Positions 1 to 11,203 of a DNA stretch of 64,000 nt are shown here, piece by piece; position 1 is the stretch's first letter; each line of letters opens with the position of its first letter. Position numbers and translations under genes: made by a program. Source of the DNA: Imbricaverruca yamaguchii (Eukaryota; Arthropoda; Thecostraca; Neoverrucidae); contig JAOTOL010001451.1 of assembly GCA_034440575.1 (NCBI GenBank), positions 615,001-679,000 on the forward strand, given 5' to 3'. Under the pieces are notes generated by a model. The model saw only the letters and a program-made list of their open reading frames with translations, did not search any database and had not been told where the DNA came from.

Positions 1-227
1 ATAAACAGCTTAGCATATCTGACTGATAAGTTCAAATGGGTGTCAAACTATTATGAAGACGATGCTACTGTGGTATGCCGGGCACCAACTAAGAACATTA
101 ACTTGTAGAAGAAAAACTTCCTCTGGTTTTGATATCGGCTATTCTTCCACGCTAAATATGACACGCCCGAGACAGAGATCCCCCACCGCAGCGAGTAGCA
201 GCAGGCCGGATGAGATGTAACGGGCAG
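1..227. other. Window edge, no gene seen
   Basis: Unique AT-richer sequence before the first minisatellite. The only long open frames here run into the repeat array and have no coding character. Nothing else is supported. Confidence 0.6.
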
Positions 228-1215
228 CGGCCCTCCCTGTAGGTACGGCGGAGCGGCCCTCCCTGTAGGTGCGGGGGAGCGGCCCTCCCTGTAGGTACGG
301 CGGAGCGGCCCTCCCTGTAGGTGCGGCGGAGCGGCCCTCCCTGTAGGCGCGGCGGAGCGGCCCTCCCTGTAGGTGCGGCGGAGCGGCCCTCCCTGTAGGT
401 ACGGCGGAGCGGCCCTCCCTGCAGGCACGGCGGAGCGGCCCTCCCTGTAGGTGCGGCGGAGCGGCCCTCCCTGTAGGCGCGGCGGAGCGGCCCTCCCTGT
501 AGGTGTGGGGGAGCGGCCCTCCCTGTAGGTACGGCGGAGCGGCCCTCCCTGTAGGTACGGCGGAGCGGCCCTCCCTGCAGGCACGGCGGAGCGGCCCTCC
601 CTATAGGTGCGGCGGAGCGGCCCTCCCTGTAGGCGCGGCGGAGCGGCCCTCCCTGTAGGTGTGGGGGAGCGGCCCTCCCTGTAGGTGCGGCGGAGCGGCC
701 CTCCCTGTAGGTACGGCGGAGCGGCCCTCCCTGTAGGTGCGGCGGAGCGGCCCTCCCTGTAGGTACGGCGGAGCGGCCCTCCCTGTAGGTGCGGCGGAGC
801 GGCCCTCCCTGTGGGTACGGCGGAGCGGCCCTCCCTGTAGGTGTGGGGGAGCGGCCCTCCCTGCAGGTACGGCGGAGCGGCCCTCCCTGTAGGTGCGGCG
901 GAGCGGCCCTCACTGTAGGTGCGGCGGAGCGGCCTTCCCTGTAGGTACGGCGGAGCGGCCTTCCCTGTAGGTACGCCCCCAGCAGTGGCGGAGCGGCCCT
1001 CCCTGTAGGTGCGGCGGAGCGGCCCTCCCTGTAGGTGCGGCGGAGCGGCCCTCCCTGTAGGTACGGCGGAGCGGCCCTCCCTGTGGGTAGGGCCGAGCGG
1101 CCCTCCCTGTAGGCGCGGCGGAGCGGCCCTCCCTGTAGGTACGGCGGAGCGGCCCTCCCTGTGGGTAGGGCGGAGCGGCCCTCCCTGTGGGTACGCCCCC
1201 AGCAGTGGCGGAGCG
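228..1215. repeat. GC-rich minisatellite, 26-bp unit
   Basis: About 37 head-to-tail copies of a 26-bp unit whose core reads GAGCGGCCCTCCCTGTAGG followed by a variable TACGGC, GCGGCG or TGTGGG segment. Two copies are interrupted by a CGCCCCCAGCAGTGGC segment (near 974 and 1193). Because the unit rarely contains stops, several frames stay open on both strands and give arginine/proline/glycine-rich pseudo-proteins. These are repeat translations, not genes. Confidence 0.95.
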
Positions 1216-1344
1216 GCAGCCGTGATCGGGACGATGATCACGCCATATTCTCAAGGTCACCCCTCTCCCACCTCTTCGACCCCCCTACATTGCCATCCCA
1301 CAACTGACGGCGGTTGTGCTAAATCTCTGCCGCCCCATCTGCCG

Positions 1345-1995
1345 CACGGAGGGCTGCCAGTCAGGGTCGTCAGGAGTCTCAGGGTCTTCAGGAGTCACCG
1401 CACGGAGGACTACCAGTCAGGGTCGTCAGGAATCACCACACCGAGGACTGCCAGTCAGGATCGTCAGGAGTCTCAGGGTCTTCAGGAGACTCAGGGTTGT
1501 CAGGAGTCTCAGGGTCGTCAGGAGTCTCAGGGTCGTCAGGAGTCACCGCACGGAGGACTACCAGTCAGGGTCGTCAGGAGTCTCAGGGTCGTCAGGAGTC
1601 TCAGGGTCGTCAGGAGTCTCAGGGTCGTCAGGAGTCTCAGGGTCGTCAGGAGTCTCAGGGTCGTCAGGAGTCTCAGGGTCGTCAGGAGTCTCAGGGTCGT
1701 CAGGAGTCTCAGGGTCGTCAGGAGTCTCAGGGTCGTCAGGAGTCACCGCACGGAGGACTGCCAGTCAGGGTCGTCAGGAGTCACCGCACGTAGGACTACC
1801 AGTCAGGGTCGTCAGGAGTCACCGCACGTAGGACTACCAGTCAGGGTCGTCAGGAGTCACCGCACGTAGGACTACCAGTCAGGGTCGTCAGGAGTCTCAG
1901 GGTCGTCAGGAGTCACCGCACGGAGGATAGTCAGTCAGGGTCGCCAGGAGTCACCGCACGTAGAACTACCAGTCAGGGTCGTCAGGAGTCACCGG
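1345..1995. repeat. Composite minisatellite, 18-bp and 38-bp units
   Basis: The short unit is TCAGGGTCGTCAGGAGTC (18 bp), repeated about ten times without change in the middle of the block (about 1565-1745). On both sides the same 18 bp alternates with a 20-bp segment starting ACCGCACG, making a 38-bp unit. This is a two-level array: the short unit has been amplified out of the longer one. Confidence 0.95.
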
Positions 1996-2289
1996 TTCGT
2001 TTATCTTCAGTGGTGACACACTATGTTTATTGGTGAAACCATACCTATATCATCGGGACATCTACGGATCAGCCCGGGATTTGATGGACATTTACTATCC
2101 GATAAATCATCTCCAGCGTCGTTTTTCCTCTTTTCTGACTTACCGTTCAGTTCTTGATGTGTCCAGACACCAATGAGCCGGTCGGGCAGTCGCGTATCAG
2201 AAGGCCGAACTGACAGTAGGCCTTCGACGAGGAAAATAAACAAATGGAAAGAGAGTTGGTGGAGAGCAGCGAACGAGGCGGAATCGCAT
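1996..2289. other. Unique spacer between minisatellites
   Basis: Non-repetitive sequence separating two tandem arrays. No splice-bounded exon or known family could be recognised on either strand. Confidence 0.5.
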
Positions 2290-2862
2290 GCTATTAGTAA
2301 CCGCAGTCCGGCAATGGACCGGCACGGTGACCGCAGTCCGCCGATGGATCAGTACGGTGACCGCCGTCCGCTGATGGATCAGCGCAGTGACCGCCGTCCG
2401 TTGATGGATCAGTACGGTGACTGCCGTCCGTTGATGGATCAGTTTGGTGACCGCCGTCCGCTGATGGATCACCACGGTGACCGCCGTCCGTTGATGGATC
2501 ACCACGGTGACCGCCGTCCGTTGATGGATCACCACGGTGACCGCCGTCTGTTGATGGATCAGCGCAGTGACCGCCGTCCGTTGATGGATCACCACGGTGA
2601 CCGCCGTCTGCCGATGGATCACCACGGTGACCGCCGTCTGTTGATGGATCAGTAAGGTGACCGCCGTCTGTTGATGGATCACCACGGTGACCGCCGTCCG
2701 CCGATGGATCACCACGGTGACCGCCGTCTGTTGATGGATCAGTAAGGTGACCGCCGTCTGTTGATGGATCACCACGGTGACCGCCGTCCGCCGATGGATC
2801 ACCACGGTGACCGCCGTCTGTTGATGGATCAGTAAGGTGACCGCCGTCCGTTGATGGATCGG
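2290..2862. repeat. Minisatellite, 30-bp unit with 90-bp higher-order repeat
   Basis: Nineteen or so copies of a 30-bp unit with core GACCGCCGTCCGTTGATGG. Because 30 is a multiple of three, one frame encodes a decapeptide repeat (DRRPLMDHHG-like). Stop codons (CAGTAAGG variants) recur in the second half at a 90-bp spacing, showing that three units were amplified together as a higher-order repeat (about 2640-2840). No start, splice or coding context supports a protein. Confidence 0.93.
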
Positions 2863-3240
2863 CACGATGGGCAGCCGCACTAACCAGGGACTCCCGACCG
2901 CCGACCGCTCTCAGTAGCCTGCACGTGTTTACGGCCCCGGACAGCGGGCCGCCACATGTGACGTCACGGCCACGCGCGCCACTGTAGTTCCGGCCGCGGC
3001 GTGCTGGCTTATGTCTGGCCGGCTCGTGTCTGTCGGCAGCAACGTGTTCGCATCGTCCAACATAAACTGACCCACGCGTAACGCTACTGCTGTATTGCGC
3101 AGTGGGAATAGGGGTCAGAGAGTTGTGACTGGTCACAAACTACTCTCCACTACAAAGGCGGGCTGAGGTAACAGTGCAACAGGTACTGTTACTGTAACTG
3201 AGGGTATGATGTAGTTTAATGCAGGTGTTGGAAGTTATAA
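2863..3240. other. Unique spacer, no gene seen
   Basis: GC-rich at first (about 2880-3060), then AT-richer. No recognisable exon or element on either strand. Confidence 0.5.
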
Positions 3241-3242
3241 AT

Positions 3243-3404
<162 letters not shown>

Positions 3405-4613
3405 ATGGAAATATGCCCGACCTCAACCAAACAATTTGTTCATGTGCCACTTCGCACCATGGCGCGCGATGAAAATACTTTTGCAGTGAACTTATATTTG
3501 TTTTGCTGTAAGTGCATTTATCAAAGTGCATGTCCTGGAGGCTAATTAACCAGGGCCGACTGGGGAGGTCGTTTGACGCCCCCTGCTCTGACGTATTATT
3601 ATATCTCCTAACGTAAGCGATATAGAGAATTGATGCTGGCACTAATTTTTCTTCCTTGCATTTGACACATTCGTTAAAAGGAAATGATGCAGATAAAAAT
3701 AGTAGCGTCACAATGTTGTCAGAATTGAACCTTTGTTTGAAATTTCAACTTTTGACTGTTGAATTTCTTGCATTATTATGTGCAAATTAATGGGAGGGGG
3801 GCGGGAGATAATATGGGATTAGTGTATGCGTAATAGTCCATATAAAGATCGAATAACCTAAATTATCTGAGATTAGATCACGATGTCGGGTCACGCATAA
3901 AGTCTAGACATTATCCTACGACTTAGACTCACAGTCCAAGAAGAGCTACTAAAAATCCGGAATATATGGCATAGAGCACATCAATATCTACTGGTGTGCG
4001 AGGTTCAGATCAATGTTAGACCAGACCACGATCTGGTGGCCCGCATGCTTTAAGTGTATCCGCCGTCGGGAGGCTGTAAGAGCGTAGCACTCTGGAATGC
4101 ACTTTGCATTGTGCAGAAATGGTATACGGAGTAGGGAGATTCACATCTTATGAGCTTGTAATATGCTGCACCATGCAAATTAATTGACCCATGTGGCTGA
4201 CCTCGGCTAACCTGGGATGATATGTGGGGTTTATCTGACGGCATAAACTGTTTCCCAGGGAATTTTTTGGGCGCTGATTTCAAATTCATTACCAAAACAA
4301 CCACCGATTGGTACCTGAGCAAAGGGTGCCAGCATTTCTAATGACCCTATGTGACATGACCTGATCCGACCTTACCCGGAATCTGACCTGGAATAAATGT
4401 ATGAACAAATATATGGATTTCGTTCGGTCTTCGATCACCAAGAGTAGTATGTCATTCAGATCTGCCCACGAAACCATGCTGCATAAACATTTATGAATTG
4501 ACCTTGAAGGGACCTTTGCACCCAATAAATGGTCGTTTGTATTCCGAACGACATCTGATATATGAACAGGTCCACAGAGCGATACATTTCAGCACCACTT
4601 CAGCACCGCCTGT
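3405..4613. other. Intergenic, nothing recognised
   Basis: AT-rich sequence without a recognisable exon, RNA gene or transposon domain. Open frames here are under 91 codons and resemble nothing I know. Confidence 0.45.
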
Positions 4614-4896
4614 CCATAAAGACATAAACGATTAGTGGAACTATGAGCCACAAAGGCCCTTCTTGGTTGCACTCTTTACACTCAATCAGTTGCCCACCAA
4701 ATCCATCGATCAGCCCTCCCTCGAATACTGAAAAGCAAGCCCTCTACTCAGGGATACGGAGCCGGAGCCGGAGCCGCCGGAGCCTGAACATTTTGCCCGG
4801 AGCCGGAGCCGGAGCCGGAGCCGCCGGGACATTTTACTCGGAGCCGGAGTCGGAGCCGGAGCAATCAAAAGCAGGGCGGCTCACCTTTGGGATGTA

Positions 4897-4934
<38 letters not shown>

Positions 4935-7392
4935 CCGCATCCGGAACATTTCTCCCGGAGCCGGAACCGTCCAAGATTTTCCCGGCTCCGCATCCCTGCC
5001 TCTATTCGTATAATGATTGCCTATGCTGTTTTTAAAGATGCTTAATGTGCTGCTACTAACAATAGTTTCTGACAGCTGGTTCCAGTGTTCTACTACCCTG
5101 TTCGTGAAGAAAGACTGTCTTAACCTTGTTCTGCTGGGTTAACTTTAATTTTGAATTGACCTCTAATTGCATCATTTCTGTTAAATTCAAACATTTCCAC
5201 AAGATATCCCTCCTCCAGACAATGGACAAATTTAAAAACCTCAATGAGATCTCCTCTCAGCCTTCTATATCTAAGTGAAAACATATTCAATTTCTTCAAT
5301 CTTTCCTCACATGCCAGGTTGCTTATACCATTAACCATTTTTGTAGCCCTCTTTTGTATTATCTCTAAAAGCCAACAATCTTTTTCATAGCTAGGAGACG
5401 AAGCTTAGATGCAGTATTTCAAATGTGTCCTGACATGCACAGTAAAGGTTCCTGATGACTTCCTCACTTCTGTATGATACATTCCTATCTATTGCCCCAA
5501 GCATTCTCAGTGCCTTCTTCCTGGCTTCCTTGGTCTGCTCTGATGCCCCCAATTGTGTTTAGAATAACACCTAAATCCTTCCCCTGTTGAGGCATTGATA
5601 GCACTTGGCCACCCATTAAGTATGGAGCCTTCATATACTGGTTATCTACATGCATGATTTTGAACTTATCATAATTAAATCTCATTTTCCATTCTTCGGA
5701 CCACTTCACAAGTTCGTCTGTCTTTCCGCAGCGAGATATGCTCATAGTGAACGGTTATTGACCTAAAGGCCTTCAAATCATCCACAAACTTCAAAACCTA
5801 CTGCTTAGGCCACTTTCAATGTTATTTACAAATATAATGAACAGTAGTGGCCCCAGTACTGACCCCTGGATGACTTCACTAAAAACATTTTGCCATGATG
5901 ACCTTGTACCATTTAGCGTCACTCTTTGCTTCTATCTGAAAGCCACAACTCTATCCATTTTAAGATGCTACCTGAAATACCATGGACCTGAAGTTGCATC
6001 ATTAACCGTTTATGGGGTACTTTGTCAAAGACCTTACTAAATTCAAAATATGCTACATCATCCTGATTTCCCTGATCAAATTGTTCTGTAGCGAAGTTCA
6101 AAATGTCCAGGAGATTTGTGAGACACGATCGCCATGTTCTAAACCCATGGTAAGTATCTGAATCTATCTGTTTCCTTCCAGATAACTAACTATTCTATCC
6201 TTGATAATTGATTCGAGGGCCTTGCAGACTAGGGGTGTGAGACTTACTGCCCTATGGTTTTCAACTTTCCCTCTTTCTCCTTTCTTAAAAATAGGAAGTA
6301 CGTTTGCCGTTTTCCAATCTGTTAGAATCTCATTTTGTGAAACTGATCTGCAAAATATTATACTAAGTGGAAATGCCGGTTCCTTTTAAGCTTCCCGCAC
6401 TACCCTATCATAAATTTCATCAGTTCCTGCTACATTGTTTGGCTTTACTTTCCTGATATGATTGAAAACAACATTACTATCAATGAAATCAACATCATTT
6501 ATCCCATCACATGTCAGTGAACTATGGTGTACGGTCGGCAGATTGGTCATATCTTCCAATGTAAACACTGATTTAAACTGCTTGCTCAGCTCCTCAACCA
6601 TCTCACTAACCTCACCCAATACAGTCCCATTTACCTCCAGTGGACCAATTGTGCTAGAAACTGTATTCAGCTTGTAGAAACTAAAGAACTTTTTGCTGTC
6701 CCCATTGCAGTTCCTAGCCAAGTCCAGTTCTTTTGCTCGCTTTTTTGCTTCAGGTTTTTTTTTTTTGCTTCACAGTGTCTAGCTTTTCGATTTACGATAT
6801 TTGAAGCTTCCTTAAGCACTCTAAATGCAGCTTTCTTAACCTTACTTGCTTTTATCAAGTCTGGTGTAAGCCATGCTGGCTTTCCCACCCTTCATTTGCG
6901 CCTTTGCTTTTGGGGGGCATGTCTAATCTGAATTTCCTTCAAGTAAGATTTGAACTTTTCCCACATTTCCCAGGCATTTAAATTGGAGAATTCGTCTTCC
7001 CATCTTATGGCACTTAAAGCCACTCTTGTGCAGTCAAAGTCTGCTCTGTTTAAATTAGGAGCATTTACCAAATTATCCTTAATACTTTCCACTATATGTG
7101 CCTTGAATCTAAACATGTTATGGTCACTTCCTCCCAGAGTTTCTCTTACAGTCAAGTCTTGAACCAAGTCGCTTAAATCCGAGAATACAAGGTCCAAGAA
7201 TGAGCCATGCCTGGTAGATTCCGTTACAAACTGGTGTAAGAACAGGTCCTCTTCAAGGCATTTCCTAAACATTTTGCATGATGGGTAGCCAACACCAACA
7301 CTTTCATATCCTATTAGATTAAAGTCACCAAGAATAAGGCACTTCCTCTGAAAGTTTCTACTGATTTCCTCACAAATAACCATCAAGTCCAA
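4614..7392 (-). mobile_element. CR1-like LINE copy A, 5'-truncated and decayed
   Basis: Read on the minus strand, broken frames give in order: the end of an APE-type endonuclease domain (GDFN near 7335, SDHN near 7120), the linker before the reverse transcriptase, RT palm segments (YFEFSKVFDKVPHKRL near 6050; FVDD box near 5790), the WSEEWKMRFNYDK block (near 5690), and the C-terminal LKKLNMFSLRYRRLRGDL block (near 5290). The 3' UTR ends near 4614 with a sequence shared with copy B. The 5' end breaks off inside the endonuclease, as is usual for LINE insertions. Stops and frameshifts make it inactive. CR1/Jockey-group assignment rests on remembered motifs, so the clade is less certain than the class. 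Confidence 0.9.
4749..4998. mobile_element. hAT-type MITE with internal GGAGCC repeats
   Basis: A 250-bp block interrupts the 3' UTR of LINE copy A; copy B lacks it at the equivalent place (near 35810). It begins CAGGGATACGGAGCC and ends GGCTCCGCATCCCTG, a 15-bp terminal inverted repeat with one mismatch. It is flanked by CCTCTACT (4741-4748) and CCTCTATT (4999-5006), a 7-of-8 target duplication. An 8-bp duplication and a CAGGG terminus are typical of the hAT superfamily. The inside is mostly (GGAGCC)n with no coding capacity, so it would need a transposase from elsewhere. Confidence 0.75.
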
Positions 7393-7889
7393 TGGTTAGC
7401 ACTGCAGACAATCGATATCTCCGTACATTTGCTCTCCAGCTCGTTACCTTGACCTCTGACCGTGACAAATGTCATCATGGGTCGATAAAGTTCACGAATC
7501 ATTGTTGAGGCTCAATGCATGGAGACAGTGCTGCCTATTTGGTTGGTGGAGCCAACCTCATTCGGTTTCATGATAAGCGAGGAAGAAGTTGGTAAGGCCA
7601 CGACAAAGATGTTGGAGTTCAGGCCCCACCAAAAGTATAAGAAAGATTACCCCTGAAGGCGAATTATAAACTGCTCAATCTTACGAAACGATTCATTCCG
7701 GGGATGCTTCCTAATATTCGAAACAAAGGGCCGAATCTTGCCCTTGCTCGTCAGGTCAATCATAATGTCGTAAAGAAAGCATAGATAGGAATAGAAAGAG
7801 GAGCTTTTTCCCACCGCTGGAAGCATTATATAGAATCCAAGCGAACAAAAGCAAACACTGGGCCAAATCATTCACAGTCCACCCTGAAC
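7393..7889. other. Spacer between LINE and Penelope-like relics
   Basis: No protein motif, exon or RNA structure recognised. It may contain the untranslated 5' part of the following Penelope-like element, but no terminal repeat could be defined. Confidence 0.4.
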
Positions 7890-9870
7890 CTGTGTGCAGA
7901 TACTGAGACCAATACCTCTTCTATTCAGACAGCATCCCAAGGCAGTGCACATCTGTTATCACCGCATTTTAGTAACACGGACACCAGGATGGCACCGCCT
8001 GCTAGCAGTGCAATGGAAACATCACGACGGGCTCTCAAGCAAAAGATCATCGACATCTTCAAGAACCATCGCACACATAAACAGGCAAACCATTCTGTCA
8101 ATGGCCTACGGTTATTGCATGACCTCAAGGATGACTCGGACACTATAGAAAAACGCTCCGACAATTTCTATGGATTTGTTATCCTACCACGAACAGCATA
8201 TGCAGAGAAAGCAGCAACAATAACAGAACAATACTAATCCGTAGACAAAAGCCTAACGCGACATCTAGAAGCAGCCACCAAAAGGATAAGTACTCAAATA
8301 TTGACGGAGGAATTCCCGACAAATTCATCAAAACCATAAAACTCACATCTTCCAGTACAGCGGAGCTGTATGGCCTTTCCAAAAGCTACAAGCCAGATGC
8401 CTCCGATAGTCCGGCATGCGGTGACAAATTGGACAAATCAACATGGTTCCTTCAACGCGCAGTCTCCAAATCTTTAGTATTTCCTTCCCCGGAACACTTA
8501 TGACTGTTTGTACCGCTTGTAGACCCAGTTTCCCTCAGGGCTACCATCAGTAGCTATTGCCTTCATTGTCGATGAAGCTAACTTATACGGTAATATACCT
8601 ACGGGTGTTCATCCTTATGTATATTGTGACCGAGATAGCTCTATATCGACGTTTACATGGCGGTGAGATGAACATGCTGGGATTAAATCTAACCGACATT
8701 GAAATTGAAACATTGCCTGAATCATAACTTAATGAAATAACTCAAATGAAATTCGAAGACATTACCGTCAACAAAATGGTATAGCCGTAGGGAGTTGGAT
8801 TGCTCCACAGTATAACGTATGTGCACTACATTGAATGATGTCCTCGGTATTTGGACACACGGGTCAAAGTCACTGGACGAGTATTTGCATTTTCTCAACG
8901 ATTTCCATCCCTCCATGGAGGGATGGAAATTCATCCTTCATCCATCCTTCCATTCATCCATGGAGCGAAGTGGCCAGTCCAGTAAACAACAAGTACCTTT
9001 CCTGGACACACTCTGACCATCAGCAAGGACGATACTTACACAACTGAACCATGCATCAAACCGACGACGGTGCCCGCGATCATTGCATTATTTTCGACAC
9101 ACCTCATTCAGACTAAACGATCAGATTTGTATGCACAGAAGTTGATAGCCAAACGTTTCGGATCTAGTACCGATGCCCGAAGCGGAGGGATGCAAAAAAT
9201 CGGAACTTTGTTTCTGGCACACAACTATCCACCCCACGTGATCAAAAGGACAATGCTTCAGGTAACACCCTGTGAGAAGTATAAATACACTCACGCGACG
9301 TTCGAACCCCAAAGACAACGCAGCATTCGTCAGCCTTCCGTACATAGATAAACTCACCGAACAAAAATAACAGCGGCTATCAAAACCACTGCGCGTGGCG
9401 TGACAGAGTGGCAAAACACTATCAGAAACTCTAATCAAGTCTACTCTTCACCCACACCCATGTTCTGCTGGAAGCAAGAAGTGTCACTGTTGCCTGGCAG
9501 GACTTCAAGGCACACACACACGAAACACCGTCTACCGTACCACCTGCCAGCTATGCTGACCCTTGAGCATCACGCATATAGGGGCAACAAAAGGCATGGT
9601 TAGAAACATATTTAATGAGGATTTAAGAGAAGCCAAAAACAAAACAACAAACGCCCCATGTTGGGAACACTTCACAATCACTCACGCGAGCAGTACTGTC
9701 GACTCTAGCACACTCAGCATATCCACTCTGCAAGTCTGCAAGGATATTGCAGAGTTCAAAATCAGCGAATCAATACCGATTCGGAACAACAAGCCATCAT
9801 TGAACACAATGACGTCATCCTGGACCCTGATAAAACCGGTTACTTACAAGACAATCACACATGCAGCAAA
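7890..9870 (+). pseudogene. Penelope-like element relic (RT plus GIY-YIG)
   Basis: Plus-strand fragments in shifting frames match the Penelope-like order. An N-terminal region (near 7990-8390) includes AELYGLSKSYKPD. The palm region reads TLNDVLGIWTHGSKSLDEYL (8829-8888), where YxDDVxxIW is expected, so a catalytic Asp appears changed to Asn. The thumb-side block VPFLDTL (near 8995) is followed by CIKPT. A GIY-YIG-like endonuclease tail follows (THIGATKGMVRN near 9570, FKISESIPIRNNKPSLN near 9760). Several stops and frameshifts mean it is dead. The family call rests on the joint presence of the RT blocks and the IRxxKPSLN ending. Confidence 0.75.
8901..8930. repeat. Perfect 30-bp palindrome
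   Basis: Each 15-base half, ATTTCCATCCCTCCA and its complement, meets without a spacer. It lies inside the RT region of the Penelope-like relic, beside a run of ATCC-type repeats (to about 8965) that replaces conserved coding sequence. It is probably a local expansion in dead coding DNA. Confidence 0.9.
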
Positions 9871-10984
9871 TAATCGCATCCACACACACCGACACGCATA
9901 CACACCTGTCTCAAGTTGACACCTGCATGCATACACGGATCATAAGCGCATCTTGCTGGAGCTGATGTTCCATGTGCATATGTATTTTACAGGTATGTTG
10001 ATATTCTGACATGTGAAATAAAACAAATCATTTGGTGTTGTCAAGAGGTAAACCTGGCGTGTGGTTTTTTTTAAAATACAACTTTTGAAGCAAAATGTGT
10101 ACTGTTTATGACAGCCCGTAGCCGAAATATATCCAGTGCTAATTCTGACCGATTTTTGTTGTAAAAGGAGTATAGGGATATTTTCGGCGTTTTTCGTACT
10201 TATAATCATGTTTAGCAGAACATTGCACCTCATGAAATAAAAAAACTAGATATAGTTATCAGGGAAGGAGCTAGGACATAACAGCGGGCACTAAAAAGCA
10301 AAGATGGCTTAAAAAAGCGTGGCGACCAGACCGCACCAGGCTGATCAGGTGAATTTCCCACGCGTACACACGGGAGGCGAAACCTGTTTAGCTTTCACCC
10401 TCGGTCGTATGTATCAAGATAATGTTGACATTGGATGGAGCTCGTGGCAAAAGGCGAACAGGTTCATCTGATGTTGGTGAACTGTTCTGAAGAAATGCCA
10501 AATGACGGGGTGTCATTCCCATGCATGCTACGTAAACATATAGGGACATGTGTGGGTTAGCAGCAGACTTTGGCGTGCACGAATGTTGGCGTACCACGAA
10601 GTGGGGAAACATCGAATGCTGGCGAGGACACAGGTGCTGGAAAAAACCGCTGCCACGGGGTACTTGCCACACTTCACCTGACATCTCAGAATGTCAATGA
10701 TGCTTGGTGACATCGATGTGACAGCCAACGCAACTTCATGAACAAGGCATTTTCTCGTTAGGTTGGCATCGCCATCCGTTCAAATGAACTATGAATCAGC
10801 CAATATTTATCCTCAGTCTGCTAATCTTCAAAAAACGGAATTGTGCTTATATATTAAGACAATAACTTTTGAATAGTGGCTGAGGTAGGAGACACCCTCC
10901 ACCTAGGGTGCGCCCCTAGCTCCACCTCCAATTTATTCGTGATGGCGGAGCCTGCCATGAACTGATCATGCGGTGAACCGGTAC
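9871..10984. other. Intergenic, nothing recognised
   Basis: AT-rich to about 10250, then mixed. No recognisable exon or element. It lies upstream of the putative promoter of the serine protease homologue gene. Confidence 0.45.
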
Positions 10985-10989
10985 GGCGC

Positions 10990-11115
10990 GGGACTTTCTG
11001 TGACGTCACGAGAGCACTGGTCGGTTCGCTGGCAGCGAAGGTGACGTCATGACGATCTGGAAAGTCCTCTCGGCCGGAACTAGTTTATAGCGGCCGAGCG
11101 GCCGGCCGGCCGCCA
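10990..11115 (+). promoter_or_regulatory. Putative promoter with kB-like and CRE sites
   Basis: Seen directly: GGGACTTTCT (10990-10999), TGACGTCA (11001-11008), a second TGACGTCA (11042-11049), and GGAAAGTCCT (11059-11068, a kB-like site in reverse), in mirror order. A TATA-like TTTATA follows at 11084-11089. CCAGTC at 11113-11118 resembles the arthropod initiator, with its A at 11115, 31 bp after the TATA start, which is the usual spacing. GGGACTTTCT fits the insect Rel consensus GGGRNYYYYY. Assigning it to the serine protease homologue downstream is inference, but Rel control would suit an immune gene. Confidence 0.5.
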
Positions 11116-11203
11116 GTCGACGACTGGGCAGCACCGAGGCGGTACCGGGCGACACGCGACAAGTCAGCCGTCACCTCCACACCGATCACAGCGGCCGCAT
11201 CAG
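11115..11203 (+). other. Candidate 5' UTR exon of the serine protease homologue
   Basis: From the initiator-like A at 11115 to CAG at 11203, followed by a consensus donor GTGAGT (11204-11209). The 89 bases contain no ATG, as expected for a leader exon. The matching acceptor would be CTGTCCACAG directly before the ATG at 13627. Splicing would also remove an out-of-frame ATG at 13602. There is no transcript evidence. Confidence 0.4.

Noticed and set aside
51..1869. Long arginine/proline/glycine-rich and Ser/Gly-rich frames on both strands
   Set aside because: They are translations of minisatellites that happen to lack stops; no starts, splice sites or domains.
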